Part shown: positions 8,195 through 16,014 of the stretch, in pieces
Numbering within the stretch: the stretch's first letter is position 1
Layout: every line of letters starts with the position of its first letter
Assembly (NCBI GenBank): GCA_002410555.1
Contig: DHSR01000042.1
Location: 712-19,205 of the forward strand
DNA length: 18,494 bases
Reading direction: 5' to 3'
From: Bacteroidales bacterium UBA5281
GTDB taxonomy: Bacteria > Bacteroidota > Bacteroidia > Bacteroidales > Lentimicrobiaceae
Made by a program: the position numbers and the translations under genes
The notes under the pieces: generated by a model
Database searches by the model: none
The model's input: only the letters and a program-made list of their open reading frames with translations
What the model was told of the DNA's origin: nothing

Positions 8195-8761
8195 ATGAAA
8201 AAAGTAATTATTACCGTTTTTGCTGCCTTTCTGGCATTCAATCTTTCCGCTCAGGACAATCTTTTGACCAAGGGAGAAAAAGTAGTGAATATTGGAATCG
8301 GCTTTGGAAGTACCTTATACAGTGGAACCGGTTATTCCACCACCGTTCCTCCGATTTCTGCTTCATTTGAGGTAGGAGTAAAGGATGATGTTCTTGATGT
8401 AGGTTCTATTGGAGTAGGTGGATACCTCGGCTATACTGCCTCCAAATGGGAATATTCATATTTTGGAAATGATTGGGGTTATAAGTATTCCAGCTTTATA
8501 TTAGGAGCACGCGGGACATTTCATTATCCACTGGTTGACAGGCTGGACACCTACACAGGTCTGATGCTTGGATTCAATGTAGTTTCTGCCAAAGAAACAG
8601 GAAATATTGACCCAATGTACAATTACAACGCCTCAAGCAGCGGTGTGGTCTGGAGTTGGTATGCCGGTGGAAGGTACTACTTTTCCGATTCATTTGCAGC
8701 CATGGCTGAAATAGGTTACGGAATTGCATGGTTTAACGTGGGAGTTGCCTTAAAACTATAA
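8195..8761 (+). CDS. Small outer-membrane beta-barrel protein
   Basis: A 188-residue protein with a clear Sec signal peptide (MKKVIITVFAAFLAFNLSAQ, cleavage after residue 20). It is followed by alternating Gly/aromatic strands typical of an 8-strand porin-like barrel: VNIGIGFGSTLY, IGVGGYLGYTAS, SSFILGARGTFHY, TYTGLMLGFNVV, WYAGGRYYFS, MAEIGYGIAWFNVGVALKL. It ends on a strand, as barrel proteins do. The organisation resembles the outer-membrane protein beta-barrel / OmpW-like superfamily. The function (permeability, adhesion or structure) cannot be read from the sequence. It is transcribed alone: a strong promoter with a long leader lies upstream and a strong terminator downstream. That suggests an abundant, regulated protein. 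Confidence 0.85.
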   Translation: MKKVIITVFAAFLAFNLSAQDNLLTKGEKVVNIGIGFGSTLYSGTGYSTTVPPISASFEVGVKDDVLDVGSIGVGGYLGYTASKWEYSYFGNDWGYKYSSFILGARGTFHYPLVDRLDTYTGLMLGFNVVSAKETGNIDPMYNYNASSSGVVWSWYAGGRYYFSDSFAAMAEIGYGIAWFNVGVALKL

Positions 8762-8782
8762 AGATTCTGAAGTAAGGATTTT

Positions 8783-8814
8783 AAGGTCGCCCATTTGCAG
8801 GCGGCCTTTTTTTT
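8783..8814 (+). terminator. Strong intrinsic terminator
   Basis: 9-bp stem AAGGTCGCC/GGCGGCCTT (one G-T pair), an 8-nt loop and a tract of 8 T. It lies 22 bp after the beta-barrel gene and separates it from the acpP cluster. Confidence 0.92.
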
Positions 8815-9115
8815 GATAAAATTTAATCGTTTCTTATGTCTTATTTGCCATCAAACAGCGAAGGAATGATGGTATTTAAATCTTCATACTGCATTTTTAA
8901 TCCAAATTTAATACTACAGCTTCTCCGTCGTATATTAGTCTGATTTTGTGATCATTACATACTTGTCTCGTCTGTTGAAATATACATATACATTATTACA
9001 TGTAATTGATTTTATGCCAATTAACTATTATAAAAAAAGTATTTGAGCTATAATTTTTTGTTTGGTATTTGAATAATTTGTTTCTTTGCAGCCTCAAACC
9101 TAAAAAAGAGAAAAA
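8815..9115. other. 301-bp AT-rich intergenic region before acpP
   Basis: No coding sequence or RNA gene seen. It contains a perfect 12-bp palindrome ATTACATGTAAT (8995-9006) and the acpP promoter candidate. The remainder shows nothing recognisable. Confidence 0.6.
9057..9088 (+). promoter_or_regulatory. Candidate promoter of the acpP-fabF-rnc cluster
   Basis: TTTG (9057-9060), 20 nt, then TTTCTTTG (9081-9088), which fits TAnnTTTG except for one base. It places the start about 20 nt before the acpP ATG. It is the only candidate seen at a suitable distance. Confidence 0.5.
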
Positions 9116-9352
9116 ATGTCAGACATTGCAACAAGAGTAAAAGCTATCATAGTAGATAAGCTTGGCGTTGATGAAAATGAAGTTACTCCCGAGGCCAGTT
9201 TCACCAACGATTTAGGTGCAGACTCTCTGGATACTGTTGAACTCATCATGGAATTTGAAAAAGAGTTTAACATTGCTATTCCGGACGATCAGGCTGAAAA
9301 GATCGGTACCGTAAGTGATGCTGTAGCATACATTACAAACAACACTAAATAA
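9116..9352 (+). CDS. acpP: Acyl carrier protein
   Basis: A 78-residue acidic carrier that holds growing acyl chains as thioesters on 4'-phosphopantetheine during type II fatty-acid synthesis. The attachment motif GADSLDTVELIMEFE places the modified serine at residue 37. The four-helix sequence (IIVDKLGVDENEVTPEASF, FNIAIPDDQAEKIGTVSDAV) is complete and of standard length. It is the first gene of the cluster and lies 12 bp upstream of fabF, the enzyme that uses it. In Bacteroidota, acyl-ACP also feeds unusual membrane lipids, which matters if the PLP enzyme at 12283 makes cysteate. Confidence 0.98.
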   Translation: MSDIATRVKAIIVDKLGVDENEVTPEASFTNDLGADSLDTVELIMEFEKEFNIAIPDDQAEKIGTVSDAVAYITNNTK

Positions 9353-9364
9353 TCTTCTTTCTTA

Positions 9365-10618
9365 ATGAATGTAAGACGAGTTGTAGTAACCGGACTCGGC
9401 GCGCTTACTCCAATAGGCAATTCCATACCATCATATTGGGAGGGATTGATTAATGGTGTAAGCGGCGCTGGCCCCATTACGCGGTTTGATGCCGGCAAAT
9501 TCAAAACGCAATTTGCCTGTGAAATCAAAGATTATAATCCGCTCGCCTTTTTTGACCGGAAAGAAGTACGTAAATTCGATCCATACGCTCAGTATGGGAT
9601 GATTAGCGCAGACGAAGCCATAACCGATTCGGGGCTGGATCTTTCTGCTATCGATTTAGAAAGGGCAGGAGTAATCTGGGCCTCAGGCATTGGAGGGTTA
9701 TTGACCTTTCAGGAGGAGGTTGGAGATTTCTTTAAAGGAGATGGGACCCCGCGTTTCAATCCTTTCTTTATTCCCAAGATGATTGCCGACATCACTGCCG
9801 GTCACATCTCCATAAAATATGGTTTCAAAGGCCCTAATTTTGCAACAGTTTCTGCCTGCGCTTCATCAGCCAACGCTATTATTGATGCCTACAATTACAT
9901 CAAATGGGGCAAAGCTGAAATTTTTGTTTGCGGTGGTTCTGAAGCTGCAGTAAATGCAGCCGGTGTAGGTGGTTTTAATGCCATGCATGCTATTTCTACG
10001 CGCAACGATGATCCGGCTACCGGGTCCAGACCCTTCGACAAAGATCGTGATGGATTTGTAATTGGTGAAGGAGCAGGAGCACTCATTCTCGAAGAATATG
10101 AACATGCCAAAGCCCGCGGAGCTGCAATTTATGCAGAAATAATTGGCTCAGGCCTTACGGCTGATGCCTATCACATGACCGGACCACATCCCGAAGGTGA
10201 TGGCGCACGACGGGCCATGAAAAGCGCTATTGATGAAGCCGGATTAAACCCTCAGGATGTTGAACACATCAATACCCATGGCACTTCAACCCCTTTGGGA
10301 GATGTTGCCGAAGTAAAAGCCATCGTTGCACTCTTTGGAGAACATGCCCCCAAAATCAGCATTAACAGTACCAAATCAATGACAGGACACCTGCTGGGTG
10401 CTGCCGGTGCCATTGAATCCATCGCCACCATTCTGGCACTTAAAAATGGCATCATACCTCCGACCATCAATCACTTTACCGATGATCCGGATATTGACAA
10501 TTCGCTTGATTTCACTTTCGGGAAAGCCCGGGAACGTAAGATTCAGATTGCATTAAGCAATACTTTCGGCTTTGGCGGACACAATGCATCCATCTTATTC
10601 AAAAAATTCAATGATTAA
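9365..10618 (+). CDS. fabF: Beta-ketoacyl-ACP synthase II
   Basis: Cytosolic condensing enzyme that adds two-carbon units from malonyl-ACP to acyl-ACP. The 417 residues are standard. The Cys-His-His triad is intact: Cys165 in TVSACASSAN, His305 in NTHGTSTPLGD and His342 in KSMTGHLLGAAGA, with Lys337. The C-terminal Gly-rich NTFGFGGHNASILF is present. The ATG at 9365 is followed directly by the family start NVRRVVVTGLGALTPIGNS. It lies 12 bp after acpP and 2 bp before rnc, so it is almost certainly co-transcribed with both. Residues give no reason to call it a specialised polyketide synthase. Confidence 0.98.
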   Translation: MNVRRVVVTGLGALTPIGNSIPSYWEGLINGVSGAGPITRFDAGKFKTQFACEIKDYNPLAFFDRKEVRKFDPYAQYGMISADEAITDSGLDLSAIDLERAGVIWASGIGGLLTFQEEVGDFFKGDGTPRFNPFFIPKMIADITAGHISIKYGFKGPNFATVSACASSANAIIDAYNYIKWGKAEIFVCGGSEAAVNAAGVGGFNAMHAISTRNDDPATGSRPFDKDRDGFVIGEGAGALILEEYEHAKARGAAIYAEIIGSGLTADAYHMTGPHPEGDGARRAMKSAIDEAGLNPQDVEHINTHGTSTPLGDVAEVKAIVALFGEHAPKISINSTKSMTGHLLGAAGAIESIATILALKNGIIPPTINHFTDDPDIDNSLDFTFGKARERKIQIALSNTFGFGGHNASILFKKFND

Positions 10619-10620
10619 TT

Positions 10621-11370
10621 GTGTTTCCATTCAAAATAAAACCTTTTAGGTTTTACCTTTCGGGTGATAAACATTTTTACGAAGCCATCAAAAATATTTT
10701 CGGATTTTATCCGGGAAACATATTTTTGTATAAACTCGCATTTCTTCATAAGTCACAGAGCGAGGAAATGATCAATGGCATGAGAATAAGCAACGAAAGA
10801 CTTGAGTTTCTCGGAGATACCGTGTTGAGTACAGTAGTGGCTGATTACCTTTTCCGGATGTTCCCCTATAAAGACGAAGGATTTCTTACCGAAATGCGCT
10901 CTAAAATCGTTAGCCGGGCACAGTTAAATAAACTTTCCTTTCGTCTGGGCATCGATCAGCTTATTATTCATGCGCAGAACAATAACAGTGTTTTTCGTTC
11001 CATCAAAGGCGATGCCCTTGAAGCTTTGATTGGTGCCATATATCTGGACAAAGGCTATCGGTTTACGCGCAAAGTATTAATAAACAGGGTAATAAAAAAT
11101 CATTTCGACCTTAATGTGCTCATTCATACAGATGTTAATCACAAAAGCAAAATTATTGAGTGGGCCCAGAAAGAAAAAAAACCGGTTGAATTCAATGTGA
11201 TTCAGGAAGTTGGCACTGGTTATAAAAAGCAATACATTGTTGAAATCCGGATTGCCGGCAAGCCCTCAGGTTCGGGACGTGATTATTCCATTAAAGGAGC
11301 CGAACAGCAGGCAGCCATGAAAGCCATTGAACTTTTTGATCTTAACAATCACTCCCTGGTCGAAAAGTAA
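10621..11370 (+). CDS. rnc: Ribonuclease III
   Basis: Double-strand-specific endonuclease that matures rRNA and processes structured mRNAs. The 249 residues start at a GTG 2 bp after the fabF stop. The N-terminal RNase III domain has the signature NERLEFLGDTVLS (58-70; Glu62, Asp66) and the second acidic cluster GDALEALIGAIYLDKGY (130-146; Asp131, Glu134), so the metal ligands are intact. A C-terminal dsRNA-binding domain spans about 172-240 (NHKSKIIEWAQKEKKPVEF, then GAEQQAAMKAIELF). The N-terminus (about 1-15, FPFKIKPFRFYLSG) is longer than in E. coli, as is usual for Bacteroidota. The tight spacing implies co-transcription with fabF. Confidence 0.97.
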   Translation: MFPFKIKPFRFYLSGDKHFYEAIKNIFGFYPGNIFLYKLAFLHKSQSEEMINGMRISNERLEFLGDTVLSTVVADYLFRMFPYKDEGFLTEMRSKIVSRAQLNKLSFRLGIDQLIIHAQNNNSVFRSIKGDALEALIGAIYLDKGYRFTRKVLINRVIKNHFDLNVLIHTDVNHKSKIIEWAQKEKKPVEFNVIQEVGTGYKKQYIVEIRIAGKPSGSGRDYSIKGAEQQAAMKAIELFDLNNHSLVEK

Positions 11371-11408
11371 TATTTTTATAAATTGCCAGGTTATATTAAT
11401 TTAGCGTT

Positions 11409-11864
11409 ATGGCAAAAAAAAAACTGATTCGCACCCCGGATTCATATCCCGATTTGAATATAACGGGACTAAGTACCCAGATAAAAGATTACCGCCTTGC
11501 TTTTTTAATGAATACCCTGCTTGGATTTAAACTCAAGAAACTGGATGATTTACCGGTTTTCTTTACCAGATTCAATGCTGTGCTGTATTATCCCATCTTT
11601 TCCTTCCATGACTTAGAACAGCGGCTCTATTATTGTTTGATTGGAAACAACAATACGCAACAGCCGATGATTCAGTCTCTTAAACATGCGGATTACTTTA
11701 TTTTTATCAAAGGTTATCCCGGGCAAACCAGAATGGAGGAAATTCACAGCCATCTAAAGGCACATAGTGAAATTCAACTGGTGTTTAATGCTGAGAAAGG
11801 AAAAATTAAAAACCTGGAAGACATTATGACCGATCTGGAAATGCATCTGGCAAATTTCGGGTAG
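11409..11864 (+). CDS. IPExxxVDY family protein
   Basis: A 151-residue protein of a Bacteroidota family known mainly for its place beside rnc, with no established function. The recognisable parts are the N-terminal block ITGLSTQIKDYRLAFLMNTLLGFKLKKLDDL (about 18-48) and the region that names the family. Here the latter reads IQSLKHADY (88-96), so only the I, D and Y of IPExxxVDY are kept, with Ala in place of Val. FYFIFIKGY-type strands follow (YFIFIKG, 96-102), then a predicted alpha/beta end. It is a soluble protein without signal or TM. It lies 38 bp after rnc and probably belongs to the same transcript. The pyruvate kinase gene that often follows in relatives is not here. Confidence 0.8.
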   Translation: MAKKKLIRTPDSYPDLNITGLSTQIKDYRLAFLMNTLLGFKLKKLDDLPVFFTRFNAVLYYPIFSFHDLEQRLYYCLIGNNNTQQPMIQSLKHADYFIFIKGYPGQTRMEEIHSHLKAHSEIQLVFNAEKGKIKNLEDIMTDLEMHLANFG

Positions 11865-11876
11865 GCTCCCCTACCC
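11859..11876. terminator. Hairpin at the end of the acpP-rnc cluster
   Basis: Perfect 7-bp GC-rich stem GGGTAGG/CCTACCC with loop CTCC. The TAG stop of the preceding gene (11862-11864) lies inside the left arm. It sits between convergent genes and has no T-tract on either strand. It may be an RNA 3'-end stabiliser or a weak bidirectional terminator. Confidence 0.4.
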
Positions 11877-11908
11877 TGCCACCGCCTTTAACCTTTGATC
11901 TAAAATGA

Positions 11909-12124
11909 TCAGCTGTCAACAATTTTTATCGACTTCCGGTCATATTCTACCCTGTCGCCGGGATAAAGTTTTTTACGTTTTCTTAATTCTATGCTTCCAT
12001 TTACCATGACCTCACCTGCCAGGATTACCTGATTGGCCTCTCCCCCACTCTCAACAAGATTCAGCAATTTTAGCAATTGGTTTAATTGAATGTGATCAGA
12101 TCCGTGAAGTTCAAATGAAGTCAT
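11909..12124 (-). CDS. S4-domain RNA-binding protein (YbcJ-like)
   Basis: A 71-residue single-domain S4 protein. The motif GGEANQVILAGEVMVNGSIELRKRKKLYPGDRV (about 27-59) is the classical S4 fold pattern: a helix, a basic turn and beta strands that bind structured RNA. Length and sequence match the small YbcJ/YaaA group, thought to act around ribosomal or other structured RNA; the exact target is not established. It is convergent with the IPExxxVDY gene and divergent from the PLP enzyme. The ATG at 12124 lies about 15 bp from a perfect -7 box. Confidence 0.9.
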   Translation of the reverse strand: MTSFELHGSDHIQLNQLLKLLNLVESGGEANQVILAGEVMVNGSIELRKRKKLYPGDRVEYDRKSIKIVDS

Positions 12125-12138
12125 AACAATGCTTTTTG

Positions 12139-12146
12139 CAAAAATA
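12139..12146 (-). promoter_or_regulatory. -7 box for the S4 protein gene
   Basis: On the minus strand TATTTTTG, a perfect TAnnTTTG. No good TTG was found about 20 nt upstream, so this is a partial promoter match with a very short leader. Confidence 0.35.
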
Positions 12147-12254
12147 ATTCAAATCCTGAGCATTAGATTCATAAAATCCTGTTTCTGGCTTTAAATCCAA
12201 AGAACAACGACCTTATAAAGCGGTTTAAGACCCGTACATTCCATCTACATTGCT

Positions 12255-12262
12255 TACTTTTG
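12255..12262 (+). promoter_or_regulatory. -7 box for the PLP enzyme gene
   Basis: TACTTTTG, a perfect TAnnTTTG, lies 20 bp before the ATG at 12283. No clear TTG stands at the -33 position. It argues against the upstream TTG codon at 12250 as the translation start. Confidence 0.4.
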
Positions 12263-12282
12263 CCCTCTTTAACAGAAAGACT

Positions 12283-13578
12283 ATGTACGCTGATTTTACC
12301 CCAACGCGTTACCGCTTACAATCTCAGGCCAGTGGTAATATTTTTGAAGACAATGGTTGGACCCTGGATGCTCCGGGCGAAGAAAAACCCGCACTTATCC
12401 GGGCCATATATGACCACAAGCAATTACTTACCCTGGATTCCAGCTATGGACTTTACGCTTTTGCAAACTGGCTTCCCATCAAACGCCTGTTAGAAGGCTC
12501 ATCGGCACCCGTAACATACAAAAGTGAGGGGCTGGGTAAAGCACTCGGGCTGTCAAACCTATGGATAACTTTTAGTGGCTACTGGCCCGAACGAAACGGC
12601 GGCATGACTACCTGTTCTTTTAAAGAAACCGAAGCTTATGCAGTTTGTGGCAGGATGAATCCTGAGCAGAAGCAGGTGTTGGTGGTTGCTTCAGCCGGAA
12701 ACACTGCCCGGGCATTCGCTAAAGTGTGTTCCGACAATAATATTCCTTTATTGTTGTGTGTACCACACGATTATATAGATGCCCTTTGGTTCAGTGAGCC
12801 AGTGAAGGATTGTGTAAAACTTGCAGTTACTGCATTCGATACAGATTATTATGATGCCATACATTTGTCTAATTTAATTGCCAAATGCGAAGGCTTTCTG
12901 GCAGAAGGCGGTGCTAAAAATGTGGCAAGACGGGATGGGATGGGTACTACTACCCTATCGGCGGTAACTACCATTGGCCGCATACCTGATTATTATTTTC
13001 AGGCCGTAGGCAGTGGAACCGGTGCCATTGCAGCCTGGGAGGCCAATCTCAGACTAATTGAGGATGGCCGTTATGGCAGCAACAAAATGAAGCTGATGGT
13101 ATCGCAAAACAATCCTTTCCTACCCATATACAAGGCCTGGAAAGCACATTCCCGTGAAATGCTTTCATATGATAGTGAGTTGGCCCGCCAACATGTTACT
13201 GAAATAGAAGCCAAGGTATTGTCGAACCGAAAACCACCCTATCCGATTATCGGTGGCCTCTTTGATGCCCTTACCGATACTGACGGCGATGTATTGATGG
13301 CTTCTAATCTTGAGGCCCGGGAAGCTAAAGAGCTGTTCCTCAAAAAAGAAGGCATCGATATCTATTCTGCTTCGGCCATTGCTACTGCTTCGCTTATTAA
13401 GTCAGTTAATGAAGGTCTTATTGATAAAGATGCCTTAATTATGCTTAATATTACCGGCGGTGGAGAAGAAAGATTCAAAAGGGAACACAGCCTGCATTAC
13501 CTTGAACCGGATCTGCTTTTTGGAGACGACCCCGATATGGAAGAGGTGAAACAAAAGCTGGCCGGTTTAAAATGGTAG
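12283..13578 (+). CDS. PLP-dependent fold-type II enzyme, probable cysteate synthase (threonine synthase-like)
   Basis: A 431-residue cytosolic enzyme of the threonine synthase superfamily. The PLP lysine is Lys114 in TCSFKETEA. Supporting blocks are VASAGNTARAFA (135-146), the phosphate cup AVGSGTGAIAAWEA (241-254) and LNITGGGEE (388-396). Several stretches differ from true threonine synthase, which has SFKDR at the lysine. Examples are ITFSGYWPER (95-104), AEGGAKNVARRDGMGT (207-222) and NRKPPYPIIGGLFDALTDTDGD (315-336). I recognise these as the cysteate synthase type first described in Methanosarcina, which makes L-cysteate from O-phosphoserine and sulfite. In Bacteroidota cysteate would feed sulfonolipid (capnine) synthesis. 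The ATG at 12283 is preferred to the upstream TTG at 12250. It is transcribed alone. The enzyme fold is certain; the cysteate assignment rests on remembered family sequence and is about 70% likely. Confidence 0.8.
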   Translation: MYADFTPTRYRLQSQASGNIFEDNGWTLDAPGEEKPALIRAIYDHKQLLTLDSSYGLYAFANWLPIKRLLEGSSAPVTYKSEGLGKALGLSNLWITFSGYWPERNGGMTTCSFKETEAYAVCGRMNPEQKQVLVVASAGNTARAFAKVCSDNNIPLLLCVPHDYIDALWFSEPVKDCVKLAVTAFDTDYYDAIHLSNLIAKCEGFLAEGGAKNVARRDGMGTTTLSAVTTIGRIPDYYFQAVGSGTGAIAAWEANLRLIEDGRYGSNKMKLMVSQNNPFLPIYKAWKAHSREMLSYDSELARQHVTEIEAKVLSNRKPPYPIIGGLFDALTDTDGDVLMASNLEAREAKELFLKKEGIDIYSASAIATASLIKSVNEGLIDKDALIMLNITGGGEERFKREHSLHYLEPDLLFGDDPDMEEVKQKLAGLKW

Positions 13579-13644
13579 GCATTGGAGTTTCGATAATTTG
13601 TTGACTTTGTCTGCTTTGGTGAGTTTTACGCTGCTCATGTTTTC

Positions 13645-16014
13645 CTAGAAAGTCCTCACATAAGTAAAAGAAGGGATTATTGGGAAAATGCTGATCTGGT
13701 AGAGGTGGAGTTGTTTTTGCTTATCATGCTCCATGTAAACAAAATAGGGGTTTTGGCGACTGTAAACATTATATACTGAGATCACCCATTCACGTGTTCC
13801 TTTTTTCTTTTCTTTTATGAACCTAACCGCACAGTCAAGCCTGTGGTAAACCGGCATCCGGCTTTGGTTTCTGCCGGGATAAGTATATGTATTATCATAT
13901 ACCCTGGTAAATACGGGAAAAGGGTTTGCGAAGGATCCATAGTTAAATTCTTCATTTATGGTTGGATATTTGCCATCGGGAAGTGTAATTGCATTACCAG
14001 TATTAAACACAAAATCGCCGCTGAAAACTATATTTTCATTAAGAGCATAGTTCGCAACCAGGGTAAGATAATGTCTGCGGTCAAATTTATAAGGGAACCA
14101 TTGTCCCTTGTTTATATTATCAAATTTCCGGTAATTGTAACTAAGGGTATAGCCTATCCATCCCGTTAGCCTGCCATGTTCTTTTTGAGCAAGAAATTCC
14201 ACCCCATAACTTTTGCCTTTGCCGTTTCTTTCGATCTTATCTTCCCAATTATTGGTTCCGCCAAAAAAACTTGCGCCTTCGCTGAACTCAATTTGATTGT
14301 TCAGCGATTTATAATACCCTTCAAGGCTTAGTTCAATGCCATTGTCTTTAAGCGTGTGATATAGCCCGAGACTATAAAGGTAACTGTATTGCGGGCTGGT
14401 GGTTGATGTTGCCGGAACCCATAGGTCTGTAGGCAATCCTGCTCCGTTGTTTGATAAAAGATGAAGATTCTGCTGCATGTAAACAAAACTCGATTTTACT
14501 GACCAATTGGGTCTCATTTTGTAGTTCACCGTTATTCTTGGCTGTAATGTTGGAAAAATGGACCCTCCAACAAAATAAGTGTTAAAATGAATTCCGGCAT
14601 TTGCATTAACGTCCTTAAAAAGTTTAAAATCACTTTCGGCATAGGCTGTAATTTCATCAGATTGTAATTTAGGAGAACCTGCCATAGAATCTATGGAAAC
14701 ATTCTTATAATAATTCATTCCCGGATTAAACTGATGATGGGTATAGCCTGCTCCCAGTTTAAGTGAGAATATGTTAGAGACAAAGTAATCGAAATCCTTC
14801 TTCAGAATCAGATCGTTAACCCCTGAAACAAAAGATGAATTTGCTTTTTCAACAACCTTTCTGTCAGTTTTATTTTTTTCTACGTACTGAACTCCGTTGA
14901 GGTAATCAAAATGTGTATAAGCAAAGGTGAGACTACCAAAAACATGGCTGTTGTATTGATGATTCCACTTGAATGATGCAAGGGTATTTCCCCATTTGAT
15001 ATTTGCCTTATAATCAAAAAAGGTAACCGCCCCGACATCACCACGATCTCTTTGTTTGAAAAAGATATTATCCCGTCCATTATAGAATGAAAATGACAAG
15101 GAATTCTTTGCATCGAATTGGTGTGTAACTTTTGAATACAAGTCATAAAAAGTATATCCTGCACTGTATTCCAGGTTACTTTGCATTCTTGTTGCTAATC
15201 TGGTGACCAAATCGATATTGCACCTGCGAATACTAAACATAAATTTTGTTTTTTTATTTTTGGATAAAGGACCTTCAATAAATAATCGGCTGGCAAGTAT
15301 GCCAATACCATACTCTCCTTTAAGGCCAGTTGAATTTCCGGTTTTCATTCTTATGTCCACTACACTGCTTAAACGTCCGCCATAGCGGGCAGGAAAACCG
15401 CCTTTGATAAGTTTTATATCATTGATAGCATTTACATCAAACACCGACACAAAACCTCCAATATGATTAACGTAGTATAAAGGAATATCATCCAGCAGTA
15501 CAAGATTTTGGTCGGGCGTACCTCCGCGCACATACAAACCGCTGGTTCCTTCGGTGCCACCCTGCACACCGGGCATAAGTTGAAAGGCTTTCAACACATC
15601 TACTTCACCTCCCAGGGCCGGTAATTGTTTTATCTGTTGCACCGGTATAGTAAGCACTCCTGTACGTGGGGTTGAGGTAGCTGTACCTGTGGCCTTTATT
15701 TCCACCTCTTTTAGGTCGCTCGTTTTTGGAGTTAGTGATATATTACTATTTTCTACTGAATTTCTAAATTCAAGGGTATCAGAGATATATCCAATATAGC
15801 TGAAAACCAGTCGGGCTGGTAGCTTATTGGTTTTTATGCTGTAAAATCCATAATTATTGCTGGTTACCCCCTCCGTAGTGCTTGAAATATACACAGAACA
15901 ACCGATAAGCTTTTCGCCGGTTTTTGTATCGGAAATATAGCCCTGCATGGTATGCTGAGCTAAGGCCTGAGTACCTATAAATAAAGCAAAATAGGTTATT
16001 ATCATGTATTTCAT
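13645..16014 (-). CDS. TonB-dependent receptor with CarboxypepD_reg-like N-terminal domain
   Basis: A 789-residue outer-membrane active transporter. Layout: signal peptide (1-20, ending ALAQ), CarboxypepD_reg-like domain (about 21-108), plug domain (about 115-225, with SGLYVRGGTPDQNLVLLDDIPLYY and GGFPARYGGRLSSVVDIRMKT), then a 22-strand-type barrel ending on aromatic FTYVRTF. Energy comes from TonB/ExbBD encoded elsewhere. At this length and without a SusD gene it is not a SusC starch-type receptor. Its ATG overlaps the stop of the upstream DUF4249 gene (ATGA), so the two are translationally coupled and probably act together. The ligand is unknown; no polysaccharide enzyme, siderophore gene or metal gene sits in the operon. 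Confidence 0.93.
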   Translation of the reverse strand: MKYMIITYFALFIGTQALAQHTMQGYISDTKTGEKLIGCSVYISSTTEGVTSNNYGFYSIKTNKLPARLVFSYIGYISDTLEFRNSVENSNISLTPKTSDLKEVEIKATGTATSTPRTGVLTIPVQQIKQLPALGGEVDVLKAFQLMPGVQGGTEGTSGLYVRGGTPDQNLVLLDDIPLYYVNHIGGFVSVFDVNAINDIKLIKGGFPARYGGRLSSVVDIRMKTGNSTGLKGEYGIGILASRLFIEGPLSKNKKTKFMFSIRRCNIDLVTRLATRMQSNLEYSAGYTFYDLYSKVTHQFDAKNSLSFSFYNGRDNIFFKQRDRGDVGAVTFFDYKANIKWGNTLASFKWNHQYNSHVFGSLTFAYTHFDYLNGVQYVEKNKTDRKVVEKANSSFVSGVNDLILKKDFDYFVSNIFSLKLGAGYTHHQFNPGMNYYKNVSIDSMAGSPKLQSDEITAYAESDFKLFKDVNANAGIHFNTYFVGGSIFPTLQPRITVNYKMRPNWSVKSSFVYMQQNLHLLSNNGAGLPTDLWVPATSTTSPQYSYLYSLGLYHTLKDNGIELSLEGYYKSLNNQIEFSEGASFFGGTNNWEDKIERNGKGKSYGVEFLAQKEHGRLTGWIGYTLSYNYRKFDNINKGQWFPYKFDRRHYLTLVANYALNENIVFSGDFVFNTGNAITLPDGKYPTINEEFNYGSFANPFPVFTRVYDNTYTYPGRNQSRMPVYHRLDCAVRFIKEKKKGTREWVISVYNVYSRQNPYFVYMEHDKQKQLHLYQISIFPIIPSFTYVRTF

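Noticed and set aside
12250..12282. TTG start for the PLP enzyme
   Set aside because: The perfect -7 box at 12255-12262 lies inside this extension, and an ATG follows at 12283.
12283..13578. Plain threonine synthase (thrC)
   Set aside because: The PLP-lysine context and several blocks differ from thrC; kept only as an alternative.
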